Assembly: GCA_023935145.1 (NCBI GenBank)
Contig: CM043705.1
Coordinates: 56,328,084 to 56,392,083 of the forward strand
DNA length: 64,000 bases
Direction of reading: 5' to 3'
Source: Bretschneidera sinensis
Taxonomy: Eukaryota > Streptophyta > Magnoliopsida > Brassicales > Akaniaceae
The stretch's first letter is position 1, and every line of letters begins with the position of its first letter. The notes beneath the pieces are model-generated. The model was given only the letters and a program-made list of their open reading frames with translations, was not told the origin of the DNA and did no database searches. The translations under genes and the position numbers were made by a program. Positions 1 to 10,739 of this stretch are shown here, piece by piece.

Positions 1-696
1 TTAACATACTAAGGAAAATTAAAATAAAAGTTTCCTTGGACACCCATTTTTTCCTATTAGTTTTGTTAAATTGTGTTATTTTTCCTCTTAACTTTCCTTT
101 TACATCCAAACATAAAACAAAGGAAAAAGTTCTTTTAATTTCCATTTTTATTTTATATTATTTTCAAATTTAATTTCCTATTCTTTTGAATTTTCTAAGA
201 TCCATATACATTAAAAATAAATATTGGAAAATGTAATTATTAATATGATGAAAAAAAGTTGTTGTCGCTCCTATGAAACACAAGGCACGCATGTAATATA
301 TATCTTGAATTATGTATGGTGTTTATATTTTTTTACTTAGTTAGAAATTAGTGCGGTGAATCAGTTGCAACATATATACAGGCATGAACAACAGGACTAA
401 CGAATTACTCCAGTGAATCAGTTACAACTTTCAATTTACAACATTTGACTGAACATATTTCTGGCTAGCAGGACTTACGAATCAGACTTAATTGAGTCAT
501 TTGTACAAGAAAATGAATCACTAAACTTTCTTGATGTGAGAGTGAATTTTGGTTTAGTTTACAACTGTTTAACTTGCAACCATAATAATCTTAATGATGA
601 ATACTTTTAAACTACTTTCAGCAGTATTTTTTCATGAAGATATGAACAAGCAGGTATACATGAAAAATCTATGACAATCTCATAATCTGAACAAAA
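1..696. other. AT-rich intergenic start of MIR395 unit I
   Basis: No gene is visible. From about 220 the sequence is closely similar to 15335-15806 (for example the shared stretch around ATGAAACACAAG and CATGTAATATATATC). It is therefore the left part of a segmentally repeated unit that also carries the MIR395 hairpins. Confidence 0.6.
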
Positions 697-946
697 CATT
701 TGGTAAAAGTTTCTAAAAAGGCTTTTGTTTCAAGAAACATAAGTTAAGCCAAATATCCCAACGGTTTATGAAAATAATTAAAAGCTGAAAAACAATTTTT
801 AAAAAGCTGAATTTGTGTGAAAAAAAATATTTTAATAACTGTTTTACCAAATACTAAATAACTTTTAGGTTCACAACTATTTTAGGAAAAAGTATTTCAA
901 AATCCATTTTGAAATCCAAAAACCAAAACTATAATTAAACCAAATG
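697..946. repeat. MITE-like repeat, copy 1
   Basis: A block of about 250 bp bounded by CATTTGGT and its inverted copy ACCAAATG. The inside is rich in runs such as AACATAAGTTA, AAAAAGCT and AAATCCAAAAA. Related blocks occur at 1086, 12500, 15807, 16818 (split) and 60863. It has no coding capacity. Short terminal inverted repeats and small size suggest a non-autonomous DNA transposon, but no clear target duplication was found. Confidence 0.5.
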
Positions 947-961
947 GTAAACATATTGGTT

Positions 962-1074
962 AATCAATGGATGACTCCCCCAAACACTTTAGTAAGATAC
1001 TAGAGCAAACCCTAATATTTGAATAAGAGAGATCCCCCAATGAAGTGTTCAGGGGAGCTCTAGGGGACACCTGA
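962..1074 (-). ncRNA. MIR395: MIR395 hairpin M1 (diverged)
   Basis: Read on the minus strand, the 5' arm holds GAGCTCCCCTGAACACTTCA (the miR395* side) and the 3' arm holds a mature-like sequence at 972-992. Compared with canonical miR395 this differs at position 3 (G to A) and over its last four bases (18-21), so target pairing may be altered. It is the downstream member of a pair with M2, 394 nt away. No TATA box precedes it, so it probably shares the M2 transcript. Homology is clear from arm complementarity and from the family-typical 5' arm; function is doubtful. Confidence 0.65.
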
Positions 1075-1085
1075 GGATTATTTCC

Positions 1086-1315
1086 TACTTGGTTTCAAGA
1101 CACATAAGTTAGTACAAACACCCTTAAAAATAGTTTTTCAGAAAAATCAAAAGTTGAAAAACAATCTCTAAAAAGCTAAATTTATATCAGAAAAGTTATG
1201 TTAATTGTTATTATACCATATATGCTAAAAACAGATTTTAGTTCCATAGTTGTATCAAAAATAGTTTAAAAATCATTTTAAAATCCAAAAATTGAAACTG
1301 CAGTTTAACCAAATG
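1086..1315. repeat. MITE-like repeat, copy 2
   Basis: Lies between hairpins M1 and M2. Begins near ACTTGGTTTCAAGA and ends ACCAAATG. It aligns with copies 5 and 6, which occupy the same position between M4/M5 and M7/M8. The repeat was therefore already in place when the hairpin pair was duplicated. Confidence 0.5.
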
Positions 1316-1351
1316 GTGAACATGGGAAGTATCTATATTGAGTAGTGTGTA

Positions 1352-1469
1352 TCAAGTGACACCAGGAGTTCCCCCAAACACTTCAGTAAGGTATTGGAGC
1401 AACCCTAATTTTTGAGAGCTAGAAAGAGCCCCCAATGAAGTATTCAGGGGAACTCTAGGGGACACCTGA
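1352..1469 (-). ncRNA. MIR395: MIR395 hairpin M2 (canonical)
   Basis: A microRNA precursor on the minus strand. The mature 21-mer at 1366-1386 begins CTGAAGTG, ends GGGGAACTC and matches canonical plant miR395 at every base. The opposite arm (about 1430-1457) reads AGAGTTCCCCTGAATACTTC and pairs with it. The stem extends outward through GGTGTC/GACACC-type complements and the loop is about 45 nt. In plants the product guides cleavage of ATP sulfurylase and low-affinity sulfate transporter mRNAs and is induced by sulfur shortage. A TATA box lies about 66 nt upstream at 1535-1544. M2 is the promoter-proximal member of a pair with M1. Confidence 0.92.
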
Positions 1470-1534
1470 TTTGTGGGTTGATTCCAACTTAATCGGTTTC
1501 ATTTTGAATGGAATGGAAATGGCAAAAGGAGCAT

Positions 1535-1544
1535 CTATTTATAG
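1535..1544 (-). promoter_or_regulatory. TATA box for MIR395 M2-M1
   Basis: CTATAAATAG on the minus strand, 66 nt before the M2 hairpin, inside the conserved string GCATCTATTTATAGTG (plus-strand view). The same box at the same place precedes M5 (49910) and M8 (61319), but is absent before M1, M4 and M7. This position and conservation support a core promoter serving each hairpin pair. Confidence 0.65.
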
Positions 1545-3895
1545 TGATTTCCTGGGATTTGTTTCTTGTATAATTACTTTCTAGCCCCTTTTCAATATTA
1601 AGCAAAGAAAAAATATATATGAGGGAATGAAGCTTTACTTACATAGTGAACCTGGACGCAACTATGTCCAAAATGGAAGAAAGAGAATAATTGTGAAGTG
1701 AGTTATCCAGCCTTTCCTTTTCAGCTTTTCACATAGATATGTCTATAACAAAACTAAACAGCTTGCTCCCAATTAACCAGATTCCGGCATATACAAATTC
1801 CTATGTAATTAATGAAAGTTGAACACGGTTGAGTTCATAGTCATAGGTATAACGAGGACCACACAAAAGTTGTAAATTTGAACACGTGGCTTTCCCATAG
1901 TCATTCAAACAGAAACAGCACCAAGATTTGGAGTACAATGTTAAATACCCACTATTTAGACCCAAAATTTTATGCAAAATCGACTGATGAGTTGTAAGAA
2001 AGTTCATTGGTAACTCACAGTGAAAGAAAAGTATGTGAATCAGTTTTCCTACGTATCACTTATCATTCGTTAAGGATAAGGGTCTAAAATGGGAGTATAG
2101 TTATCTTCATTCTAAATTAAAAGACTGTTTAAACCTCAATTAATATTTCAAAATAATCATTGATAATTTGAATTAATTAGTTTTGTAGCAATGAAAAAGA
2201 ATGAAGATGTGACGTGCCAAGAGGAGACGAGAGGAGGGATTAAGGCCACTACTGTTGATACTATTCTCTACCAATATTCATCCTTCCCACAATTCTGATC
2301 AGGTTCACTTCTGGAAACTTAGTGAAGATGGAATTTCCTTGAGATGATCTACATGATGGTGTCTAAAAGAACGAGTTTTTTTCTATTAATTGTATTCATA
2401 GATGACTCAGCTGTAAAATATTCTGATAAATATTCAGGAGACGATAATGATTAATAATCAGCATAAACTTCAATATATATCTGCTCTGTGTGCACCTTTA
2501 ATAAATTTTAGATTAACAAAAGAAAGCAGAAAAAGAAAAAAAAGAGGTTAGAAGCTTAAATGAATGTTTAACTATTATATAGAGGTTTCGGCATATTGCC
2601 TCAATAATACAATGAAGTCCAGCGAAAGATTGCGTTTTGCACAAAATGGAATCAAACCACTAAGCATTCACTGGAGTATTCAGAATTATCTGAGAATTGT
2701 ATAAAGTTTTTTTTTTTTTGCAGTAAAAAAAATGTAATTTAAGTCTATATTATGAATATGCAGGATGCAGTGATGAGACCTTGATCTAGTGGTCTAGACT
2801 GAAGCCCTGGAACTACCAAGTCCCAAGTTTGATTCCTATGGATTATAAGTTTGGGTTATTTTTTCAATTTATATATGTTGGTTATTGTTATTATACAGTG
2901 ATGGGTTGTTTTATAGAATGCAAAGAATTTATCATGTAGCTTCGTTCTTTTGAATTTTGAATTTATTAATTAGTCTAATTCTAAAATGATTTTGTTGGAA
3001 ATTTAAATTGTAAAATGACCATTTTTCGTGTGGTATTACTCTTTGTCCTTTATCCCACATTGAAAAATTAAAGAAATTATCTGTGTTTAAATTTGATCAG
3101 CCAGATTAGATTAGTACTCCCATATTCTCAGAGTGAGTTCCTCCCATGCAATTATTTACAATGTGTTTTGTTTTGTTTGTTTTGTTCAAGATTGAGGGAA
3201 ATCTGTCAGGAAAAATATATTTTGGTCATAATCCCATGAGTTGCAGGCAAGATGAAAGAGAAGATCATTGAGGTCACTAGCTACAATGGGATTGTTGGGA
3301 TATTCACATGCGAGTTATCCCATATCTAAAAGAAATAAAAATAAGAGTAACTTATATACATGGTTTGGGCTCAAGGCTCATAAGCTTAAACTTTTAAGTC
3401 ATATTTGCACCTATCAGTTGTCCTTCCTTTTTTCCAAGCTATTGTATGCAGTAACCATTCATTTCTGACTACTATCTATTTAATCCAATGATTACCTGAT
3501 TAAAACCTTGTTACCGAGGTTAATCACGTATTAGTTATAAGCAATGCCTATTAGTATTATCTTTAAGTTTTTCATATACGAGACTCAGGTTCTATCTCCT
3601 TCTGTGAACATAGCAAAATAAAAATGTCTATTTTAGCATGAAGCTTTTGTCTTTATGAAAAAGATAGCAGAGGGTCATAGGCATTTGAGACGAGAGAACA
3701 GAAAGCTGATCGATTATGGAGACCTCACTGCCACTTGCCTCAAAAATATTCTCTATCTTTCATCTTTCCCACAATGCTGACTAAGTTCAATTTCGATAAA
3801 TTTCCCACATTTAGATTTTTCTCATTTCTGATGGTCCCCCCTACTGGAAAGACGTCCAAAATTCCTTGACAGCATACATGGGAATACAACCTTCA
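1545..3895. other. Intergenic region between divergent MIR395 promoters
   Basis: About 2.35 kb without a convincing gene. It separates the minus-strand M2 promoter from the plus-strand M3 promoter and corresponds to 49920-51799 plus 57287-58540 in unit II. An 80-bp block (ATTCTCTACC, CATCCTTCCCACAATT) at about 2262-2340 recurs near 3745, 14862, 50608 and 58385. A tRNA-like stretch near 2780-2850 (TGATCTAGTGG and GTTTGATTCC, spaced like A and B boxes) suggests an old SINE. Short ORFs here lack family resemblance. Confidence 0.5.
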
Positions 3896-3904
3896 CTATA
3901 TAAG
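3896..3904 (+). promoter_or_regulatory. TATA box for MIR395 M3
   Basis: CTATATAAG, preceded by CTTCA, about 67 nt before the M3 hairpin. The same box in the same context (CTTCACTATATAAG) precedes M6 at 58541-58549. A second shared block, CTACTGGAAAGACG, lies about 50 nt further upstream in both. Confidence 0.65.
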
Positions 3905-3970
3905 AATGAGTAGTTTGTTTAATATTTATATAGCCTAAAATAAGTATAACCTGCAGAACAAGAAAGAGTC

Positions 3971-4069
3971 AGCTGTTCCCTGGAGTTCCCTTGACCACTT
4001 CATTGTGGGCTCTTAACTTGAGGGTGACCCCTACTGAAGTGTTTGGGGGAACTCTGGGTGGCACCTGAC
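3971..4069 (+). ncRNA. MIR395: MIR395 hairpin M3 (canonical)
   Basis: Plus-strand precursor. The mature sequence at 4034-4054 starts CTGAAGTG, ends GGGGAACTC and is identical to canonical miR395 over 21 nt. The 5' arm (3983-4003) reads GAGTTCCCTTGACCACTTCA. GAGTTCCC pairs with GGGAACTC and ACTTCA with TGAAGT, with internal mismatches between. The loop is about 30 nt. It diverges from M1/M2 in loop and arm details and is most like M6, so M3/M6 form a separate subtype with their own promoter. The role is repression of sulfate-assimilation and transport mRNAs. Confidence 0.9.
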
Positions 4070-5979
4070 ACCTAAAGTCAGTGAGTGAATAATCTTATCA
4101 GTTTTCACTTAACAGGCTATATTTTTAACATTTCATGCCTCACCACATTTTGCATTTTAGAGCTTTGAATTTTTGCAGTATATATTTTTATTATACATTA
4201 TGTACTGCTTTCTATTTATTGTAACACAGTCATTTTATCGTGTTCAATTCATGCTATGTTAAATCAGCTTGCGTGCAGAAGAAGTACTTAAAAGGAGTTT
4301 GTTTACCAATGGTAACAGGATCACCAATTCCAGCAGGGTATTGAACAGCTTCCGCTGTAAGATAATCCAGGACCTTCTCCTTACAATTTTGGTCCATCTT
4401 CAATCCAAACAAGGAGTTATGGTTTCTTCATGTTCTGATGCCTCCAGTTTTTTATCAGCAATGTAGAAATTATCAGTGTCTTAAACATGGAGTTTAATCA
4501 AAAAGTAACTGAGTATAGATCAGGATTGATGCTTAAAGAACCTATCTTCCTGTTATACTCTAAGAGAGATAATGTGATAACTCAAATCTTATATCGACAG
4601 TGTAATATTGGTAATAAGATCGCACTATGATTTAAAAACAGCTTGAGTTAACGCTTTTGGTTGATAAGTCCTTAAAAATGTTATCTGGAGGCTTCCCAAC
4701 TAATCAAAATTGTTGGCGTGGTCACAACGAATCCATTATCAGCCTTGTTGATTGTCAATATACAAGGCTAGAATTTAAATTAATTCAAGGCATGCCTCCC
4801 TAGCACTGCCATAGTTTTTGTAAAAAAATTTATTGGATATTTTTTGTACTCTTTTTGTGGAAATCTCAACTTCCGGAATCAATTCTTCATCCTTGCAATA
4901 TGGCATGGACATTACTAATTCTCTAGGATTCTAAGAAAAGTTGACAATATTATGATAAGTAAACTGCCCTAGCCATCCCTTGAGAGGACCGAAATTTAAC
5001 TTATCATGGAAATAGTTCAAATAAATATTTCAGGACAAGAAAACCGGTGAAGTGTTTCATTATTTGGGGGTATTTACAATATGTGTCGCTTTTGGAGTGA
5101 ACAAGATAACCACACAGCTCTAACCTATGTGTTCAGACGGTCACACACCTTCTCCTTCTCAATGTTTATTTATTTAGCAAAGAAAAAAAAGAACTAAAGA
5201 ATATTTGATTGGTGTGGTTCATTTATCATTAGTGTTGAGTTTAAATGCTTTCAATAGGCTATAACATTGTAACTGTGGGGTTAGCCCATCGGTTACATCT
5301 CCCTCATGGTGACCTCCTGGAAGCAATTTCCCAAGTTTTACTCAAGTTACTGTCACGACATTAGAAAAAAAAAAGAACCTATAAAATCATATAAACTTAA
5401 GATGGAAAGAGTTGATAACTTTCAGATTTCGATAATCAAAGTACTTTATATAGAGAAAAGTGGACACATTTGCTTGATCAGCACTTTTAATTAAACTTTT
5501 GATCACATTAAAATTATCGACCTTAAAACTTCAAAAAATATTTCTTCTGATTGACTTTTGTGTGTGCACCTTCAATAAATTTTATATAGGAAATATCTCT
5601 CTCTTCACATAATATATATCAATGAAATTTGAAGCGAATTGTTGAGATTCAAAGAAATTGATATAGAGATCATTTACTTTCGATTAACAAAGAAAAAAAA
5701 AAGATGGTAAGATGCTTAAATGAATGTTTGAGATGAAGACACAATCCAGTACACATAATTGTTTAAATTGAGGAAAAGTCAATAGCCTCTATGGCGTGAA
5801 CCCAGCCCTAGAATGTTCAGAGAAAAACTGAAATATAAGTAATAGTTAGATTAAGAGATTATTTTTTTAAGATATATTGGCAAGGAGGGGGATCAAACCC
5901 AATTTTCCTATATATAGAACCGATAACCACTAAGGTAAGAGGCCATGGTTGTAATTAAGAGATATTTTCTGAAACCATT
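4070..5979. other. Intergenic AT-rich region after M3
   Basis: No recognisable gene. Segment 4300-4385 aligns with 60430-60525 downstream of M6, so the duplicated unit extends at least this far. On the minus strand 4300-4400 there is a short open stretch of unknown nature. Near 5885-5945 the minus strand has a B-box-like GGGTTTGATCCCC and an A-box-like region, a possible SINE remnant. Confidence 0.4.
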
Positions 5980-6820
5980 TGTTGGAAAATCACCGTCTTG
6001 CAGAATCCTAGGTTGTGATCTTTCCAAACACTCCAAATCCACAATGATTTGGACAAAACAGAACAAAAATCAAACAATCAAAGAAAGAACACAAGCAATT
6101 GTTATCGAGGTTCGACAATTTCCCTACGTCCTCGTGAGCTTCTCCGAGCTGTCTGCACTAAATCAATGGAGTTCTTACAATTACAGCAACACCTCTTCAA
6201 GAACCCTCTTTTTCTTGAAGAACGAAAGAAGAGAAAAAGAAAGTGATAAGAACTAAGTGTTTCTCTGGAATTTTCTTGGAAAATTCCAATTACAAAGTCC
6301 TTGAATCCCCAATCTAGACTACTCTCTCCCTAAACAACCAGCCTCTCTTGAATTAGTCTCTCTTGTGTTTTGTGTCTTTGCACTCTCACACTTGATGCTT
6401 ACATGTTGTTTTGAATTGCTCCTAGATGACCCTTTATATAGGGCAACAACTACCTCATCCAATCTTTGAGATCAATCTCAACCCTTAGATCTCAAGAACT
6501 AAAGACTCATGGCTCTCTAAGAGTCTAAGATATCTTGTGCGTTTTAATCAAGGAAACCACGCACCAGCTGAAAGGTCTGAATCATGAATCACGTCTGCCT
6601 TGAGCGGCGGCTCAGAATAGGGCATGCTGTGACGCCTAACTCTCCTGGTCTTCATCCTTGCTGGCTGCCGCGAAGTGGGGGAGACTGTGCCATGGCGTAC
6701 CCCTGAGAGCTGAACTTCTGGACTTGCTGGAGGCCGCGGTCCCCAAGGCTGGGCCGCGGCGCACACCAGGACCTGATGCTGAACTCTTCTCTCTTTAGTT
6801 CTTAGACAAATCCCAAAAAT
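5980..6820 (-). repeat. 3' LTR of Copia-A1
   Basis: About 841 bp, TGTTGG at the left end (plus view). The other end is mutated from TG. Inside is a GC-rich island with CCGCGG/GGCCGCGG motifs (6590-6770), typical of this LTR family, and a TTTATATAGGG box near 6434. Confidence 0.75.
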
Positions 6821-6899
6821 TTCTACCTTTGTCTAAGCAACTAAAACCAAACCCATAGTGCAGAGAATTCAGGATCCAAACTCAACTTGAGTCACCATA

Positions 6900-7503
6900 T
6901 CAACCGACTCCAATCCTAAGAAGTCCAAGGCAATGATTGAACTTGCTTAGAGGTAGAACTTTAGTGCCTAAATCTGCAGGATTTTCTTCCGTTGTGACTT
7001 TGTCCGTATGAATGCATCCTTTCGTAACATTTTCCCGAATGAAATGATACCGAATAGCCATATGCTTAGTCCTCTCATGGAACACTAGATTCCTACACAA
7101 GTGCAACACACTTTAGCTATCTGAATACACCACCACCTGCTCTTTTAGGACCTTCAACTCTTCCAACAACCCTTTGCACCACATAGCCTCCTTTACGGCT
7201 TCCGTTGCTGCTATGTACTCAGCCTCGGTTCTTGAGAGTGCTACCACCGGCTACAAATGAGCCTTCCAACTTATACAAAATCCGTTTAAGTTGAAGAAGT
7301 AGGAGGTAATTGATCTTTTCTTATCCTGGTCTGCTCTATAGTCCGAATCAGCATAACCCTCTAGACAGATGGACTTACCCCTCTTCTCGTACACAAGCCC
7401 CACATCTGGGCTTCCCTTCAAATACCTCAGCAACCACTTCATCCCAAGCCAAAGCTTCTTTCCGGGATTACTCATAAACCTAGTAAGAACACTTATGTGA
7501 CAG
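6900..7503 (-). pseudogene. Copia-A1 RT C-terminus / RNase H remnant
   Basis: Two minus-strand blocks, 7503-7251 and 7109-6900, match the end of Copia pol. They include the segment FMSNPGKKLWLGMKWLLRYL, the RNase H segment GYADSDY, and the conserved tail HERTKHMAIRYHFIREN. It ends with LGLLRIGVG and a stop just before the polypurine tract. A stop lies after the WKAHL segment and another in the YSDS segment. It is the same gene as in A2-A4 and is non-functional. Confidence 0.8.
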
Positions 7504-8018
7504 ATCAAAGACATTTAATAACATGATGATTAACTTGGTTATTCAGAAAATCAATGGATGAAGACTTTAACCAGCTGAGTTTTGTAATATATATTTTCGT
7601 TTTTCAAACCTTTTGTATGGAACACATTCAGAAGGAATCTGTGGAAACCCAGATTAATTTTAGAGGCCTAAAATATAATATAAAAAATGTGAAGGCAGGG
7701 CAGACATCATAGAACTGAGAAAATTCTTGAACGAGTTACTTATGACCAATTTCAACTATGTAACTGCTCTGACCTGATAAGGAGCTGAAAATCAGTCACT
7801 CCAACACATAACTTCCTGATCATCCAAGGTGATAAAGCTTTTTTGAAAGAATCATATGCTATATTTGTATTAATAAATCAAAATGTCCAAACATGACATA
7901 CTGAAAATATTTAAATAAACAGGAAAAAATGATTTCAAGTTACTTTCTACAAAAACTCTAGTCCTTCATTTACAAATTAGCTAGCATAACTTCTCATACC
8001 TGGTATAGTTATCTTGAC
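7504..8018. other. Intergenic region upstream of the PQQ-protein pseudogene
   Basis: No gene. 7507-7640 aligns with 62262-62388 (shared GATGATTAACTTGGTTATTC and TATGGAACACATTCAGAAGG), the sequence into which Copia-A5 inserted. The rest probably includes the old promoter and 5' leader of the gene that starts at 8019. Confidence 0.45.
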
Positions 8019-8114
8019 ATGGGCCATATCAAGAAGCGAATTTATCATGGCATAAGCGCCATTGTTCTCATGGTTTTGTGTTTATTTGTACTTGTAAATC
8101 ATACAAAAGCAGTT
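8019..8114 (+). pseudogene. Signal-peptide exon of the PQQ-protein pseudogene
   Basis: 32 codons from ATG to a GTAAGT donor at 8115. Basic start MGHIKKRIYHG, then the hydrophobic core SAIVLMVLCLFVLV and NHTKAV. This has the layout of a cleavable secretion signal. No stop occurs within it. Confidence 0.65.
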
Positions 8115-8493
8115 GTAAGTATTGATAATTAATCTTCTCAGTCTCGGCCTCTTTTTATACTTATCTGCATCTATTGACACTCATAAACCAAAGTGATTTT
8201 TATCAATGAAATGTTGTTTTACATGTTTTTCAGTGACTAAATCATGGATCGATTAACCAACAGGAGGTATGCTGTTGGAGAAGTGCTGCACAACCCGTTA
8301 ACTATGAGGAACTACCTCTTAAGATGGGCATTCTATGCTGGAAAAGACATATATGCATTTCCAGCTGTAGCCAATGGGGTAGTTTACTTCCCATCATGGA
8401 ACGGTTTCTTATATGCAGTTAGTGCACACAGTGGAGCACTTATATGGAAGCAGAACCTTAGTTAACAGGACTAACTGGAACAAGGATTGTTGC

Positions 8494-8883
8494 TGTTAAG
8501 ATTTTACCTTTAAAATCCACCTATATTCAAACTTACAATAATAAATAGGCAAATAAACAAACAAATATCAAGTACAACAATTTAAGGTGGTTCGGCAATC
8601 TCTTACATATGCCACCAACAAACTCACAATTTTATTAATCCTTAACAACAACTTAAGGAAAAAACAAAATAATTACCCTCACAACTCAAAATCCCAATAC
8701 ACCCAAAGCTCTCCACCTCACTCTAGTTATAATACTGAAATTATGATTATGTTTCAAACCTTCTCTAAGACCCCATTTATATAGAAGATATTTTCCTAAT
8801 ATTATTAGGAAAAGAACAACAACAATATAATAAACTGCTACTACTATTCCTACTAGAATAAGTAACTATAAAATAGGAAATCA
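8494..8883 (-). repeat. 3' LTR of Copia-D
   Basis: Starts TGTTAAGATTTTACC and ends TAGGAAATCA in plus view. Aligns along its length with 10342-10739, including TTTATATAGA and the TTAGGAAAA(G/A)AACAACAAC run. Confidence 0.85.
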
Positions 8884-8955
8884 CTTTTCCCAAGCCAATT
8901 AGAAGTTCTCCTTGTGGGGAATTGAGCCAAAATCCTAACAAATCTCCACTTTGGC

Positions 8956-9660
8956 TCAAATTCTCCACACCTCATCAACAAATCTAATTTTCTTTTTGGT
9001 TGGTGCAATCCTTCCTTTTGGTCCTTCAATATCTCCTCTACCTAATTTTCCAAGCAAAACATTCTCATTTAGGACATACAATACCTTCTTGTTCATAGTA
9101 GCCTTAAACACTACATTTGATCCATTAAGAACTTGCAACTCTCCATTGCCCGTAGTCAATGTGTATCATATCTTATCAAGCTCCCCCAAAGTGATGATAT
9201 TTGTAGTGAGAGAAGAAGCAAACTTTACCTTCTCAAATGTCTTCATACTTCCATTATGGAGCTTCAACCTTAAGCTTCCTTCACCATCTATTGTTTTGTG
9301 TTTCCCACATGCGGTAGCAACTTTGACATGGGTAGTTTCTTTCATACAATCAAAGTACTTCTTCTTATTGAATATGTGAATGGAGGACGCCAAATCAAGT
9401 AGCACCATATTACTCTCATCAACTTTTTCTTCAATATGCTCAATAGCTAGCACATTTTCATCACTTTCCTCTGCAATATTATCACTTTCACTACTCTCAC
9501 CATTGTGACTCTTCTTCCCACTCACCCTTCATGGCCTCACAATAATATTGTATGTGTCATATCTCTCCACAATAGAAGCACTCATTGTCATTGTCATCTC
9601 TAAGCCTATATTTGGATCTCCACCTTAAGCCATTGTTTGCTCTCTATTGGCTCCTCATTC
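8956..9660 (-). pseudogene. Copia-D zinc knuckle, protease-like and post-protease segments
   Basis: Continuation of the gag-pol frame. A CCHC knuckle, CFYC-x4-H-x4-C, is readable around 9540-9580 with an in-frame TGA. Then comes 9525-9166, with an aspartate region LLDLASSIHIF in place of the usual DSG triad and the typical LGELDKI block. After a stop at about 9160, 9159-8956 carries GELQVLNGSNVVFKATM, the segment that normally precedes the integrase zinc finger. Coding then ends at 8956, so the rest of pol was deleted. Confidence 0.6.
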
Positions 9661-9685
9661 GATTAGATCCCTCCACAGCAACCGC

Positions 9686-10273
9686 TTAACTACCACTAGA
9701 GAAGCTCTCGCTTCCCATCGACCTTTCATTCTCACACAAGAGTGTGGTCACATCATCTAAGCTCAATGTCGACTTTCCCACCAACAATGTTTGCACCAAT
9801 GGTTTGTAATATTTTGGTAAAGATGATAACAAGAGAAAAGCCTTATTCTTATCCTTCAATGTTTTCTTTGCATTCAACAATTGAGACACTAACATGTTAA
9901 ATTCATTCAAGTGATCGTGAAGTCTTGCACCTTCTTCCATCTTTAGAGAATAGTGGTCCATCTTGAGACACAATCTGTTGGTCAAATACTTTGACGCATA
10001 GATGCTCTCGAGCTTATCCCACAAATCCTTAGGTGTAATTTCCTTCAACAAAGTATACTTGATCTCGGGAGCAAGAGCCAACATGATTGTACTTATAGCC
10101 TTCCTCTGAATCGATTGCCACTTTCTATCAGTAACCTCTTTTGGCTTTTCTTTCTCTAAAGCCTGATCAAGATCTTGTTGCACTAGAAGATCTTGAACTA
10201 TATTTCGCCAAAAAGTAAAATTATTTCCTCTATTAAATAAAGGAATCTTAAATTTAGATATAATTGTCGACAT
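9686..10273 (-). CDS. Copia-D gag (capsid) protein
   Basis: A 195-aa open frame starting ATG just inside the 5' LTR/PBS. It begins MSTIISKFKIPLFNRGNNFT and contains the W-x-R core (FTFWRNIVQDLL), LWDKLESIY and the HLNEFNMLVSQLL helix typical of Copia gag (the UBN2-type domain). It is followed in the element by a CCHC knuckle. In LTR retrotransposons this protein forms the particle that packages the RNA. The frame is intact although the element lacks an RT, so it could only have moved with help from another element. Confidence 0.75.
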   Translation of the reverse strand: MSTIISKFKIPLFNRGNNFTFWRNIVQDLLVQQDLDQALEKEKPKEVTDRKWQSIQRKAISTIMLALAPEIKYTLLKEITPKDLWDKLESIYASKYLTNRLCLKMDHYSLKMEEGARLHDHLNEFNMLVSQLLNAKKTLKDKNKAFLLLSSLPKYYKPLVQTLLVGKSTLSLDDVTTLLCENERSMGSESFSSGS

Positions 10274-10341
10274 AGTGACGTAGACGTAACAAATTGCAAT
10301 AGGTATCTTCTTTAAATAGGTGACTAGGCTTTGATACCACT

Positions 10342-10739
10342 TGTTGGCATTTTACCCTTAAAATCCACTTTTTCAAACTTATAATAATAAATAGGCAAAT
10401 AAACAAATAACTACCAAACACGACAATTTAATGTGGTTGGCAACCTCCTTGCCTATGCCACCAACAAACTCAGAATTTTAATAATCCTTAACAACAACTT
10501 TAAGAAAAAAACAAAATTATTACCCTCACAACCTCATAACCCAAGATTCTCAATGCACCCAAAGTTCTCCACCTAGCTCTAGTTATAATATTGGAATTAT
10601 GAGTGTGCCTTAAACTTTCTCGAAGACCCCCTTTATATAGAGGATATTCTCTTAATACTATTAGGAAAAAAACAACAACAATATAGTAAACTGCTATTAC
10701 TACTCCTACTAGAATAAGCAACTATAATATAGGAAACCA
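10342..10739 (-). repeat. 5' LTR of Copia-D
   Basis: 398 bp, TGTTGGCATTTTACCC to GGAAACCA in plus view. Directly left of it is CTTTGATACCAC, which on the minus strand is the initiator-Met-type primer binding site. The host exon resumes at 10740. Confidence 0.85.

Larger units (their letters stand above)
5980..7503 (-). mobile_element. Copia-A1, truncated Tork-like LTR retrotransposon
   Basis: Only the 3' end of a minus-strand Copia element remains: the end of RT/RNase H (7503-6900), a polypurine tract (GACAAAGGTAGAAAT on the minus strand, about 6822-6836) and one LTR (5980-6820). The 5' LTR, gag, integrase and most of RT are missing. The broken end abuts host sequence homologous to 62262-62388. 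The LTR is closest to that of Copia-A5. Confidence 0.8.
8494..10739 (-). mobile_element. Copia-D, internally deleted Copia element
   Basis: A 2.25-kb minus-strand element with two LTRs of about 390-398 bp. The primer binding site (TGGTATCAAAGCC on the minus strand, plus 10328-10340) adjoins the 5' LTR, and the polypurine tract (TTGGGAAAAG, minus) adjoins the 3' LTR at 8884-8893. Inside are gag, a zinc knuckle and a protease-like block, then an abrupt end; integrase, RT and RNase H are gone. It sits in exon 2 of the PQQ-protein pseudogene, whose reading resumes on the other side. No perfect target duplication was found. Confidence 0.85.

Noticed and set aside
2770..2875. Possible tRNA genes (also near 3580, 5900, 14740, 51380, 58220)
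   Set aside because: A- and B-box-like words are present, but no cloverleaf with acceptor pairing could be made out. At most SINE remnants.
4269..4466. Short ORF after M3 and a minus-strand open stretch (about 4300-4400)
   Set aside because: The related copy at 60430-60525 has lost the reading, and no family was recognised; could be an exon trace but not supportable.
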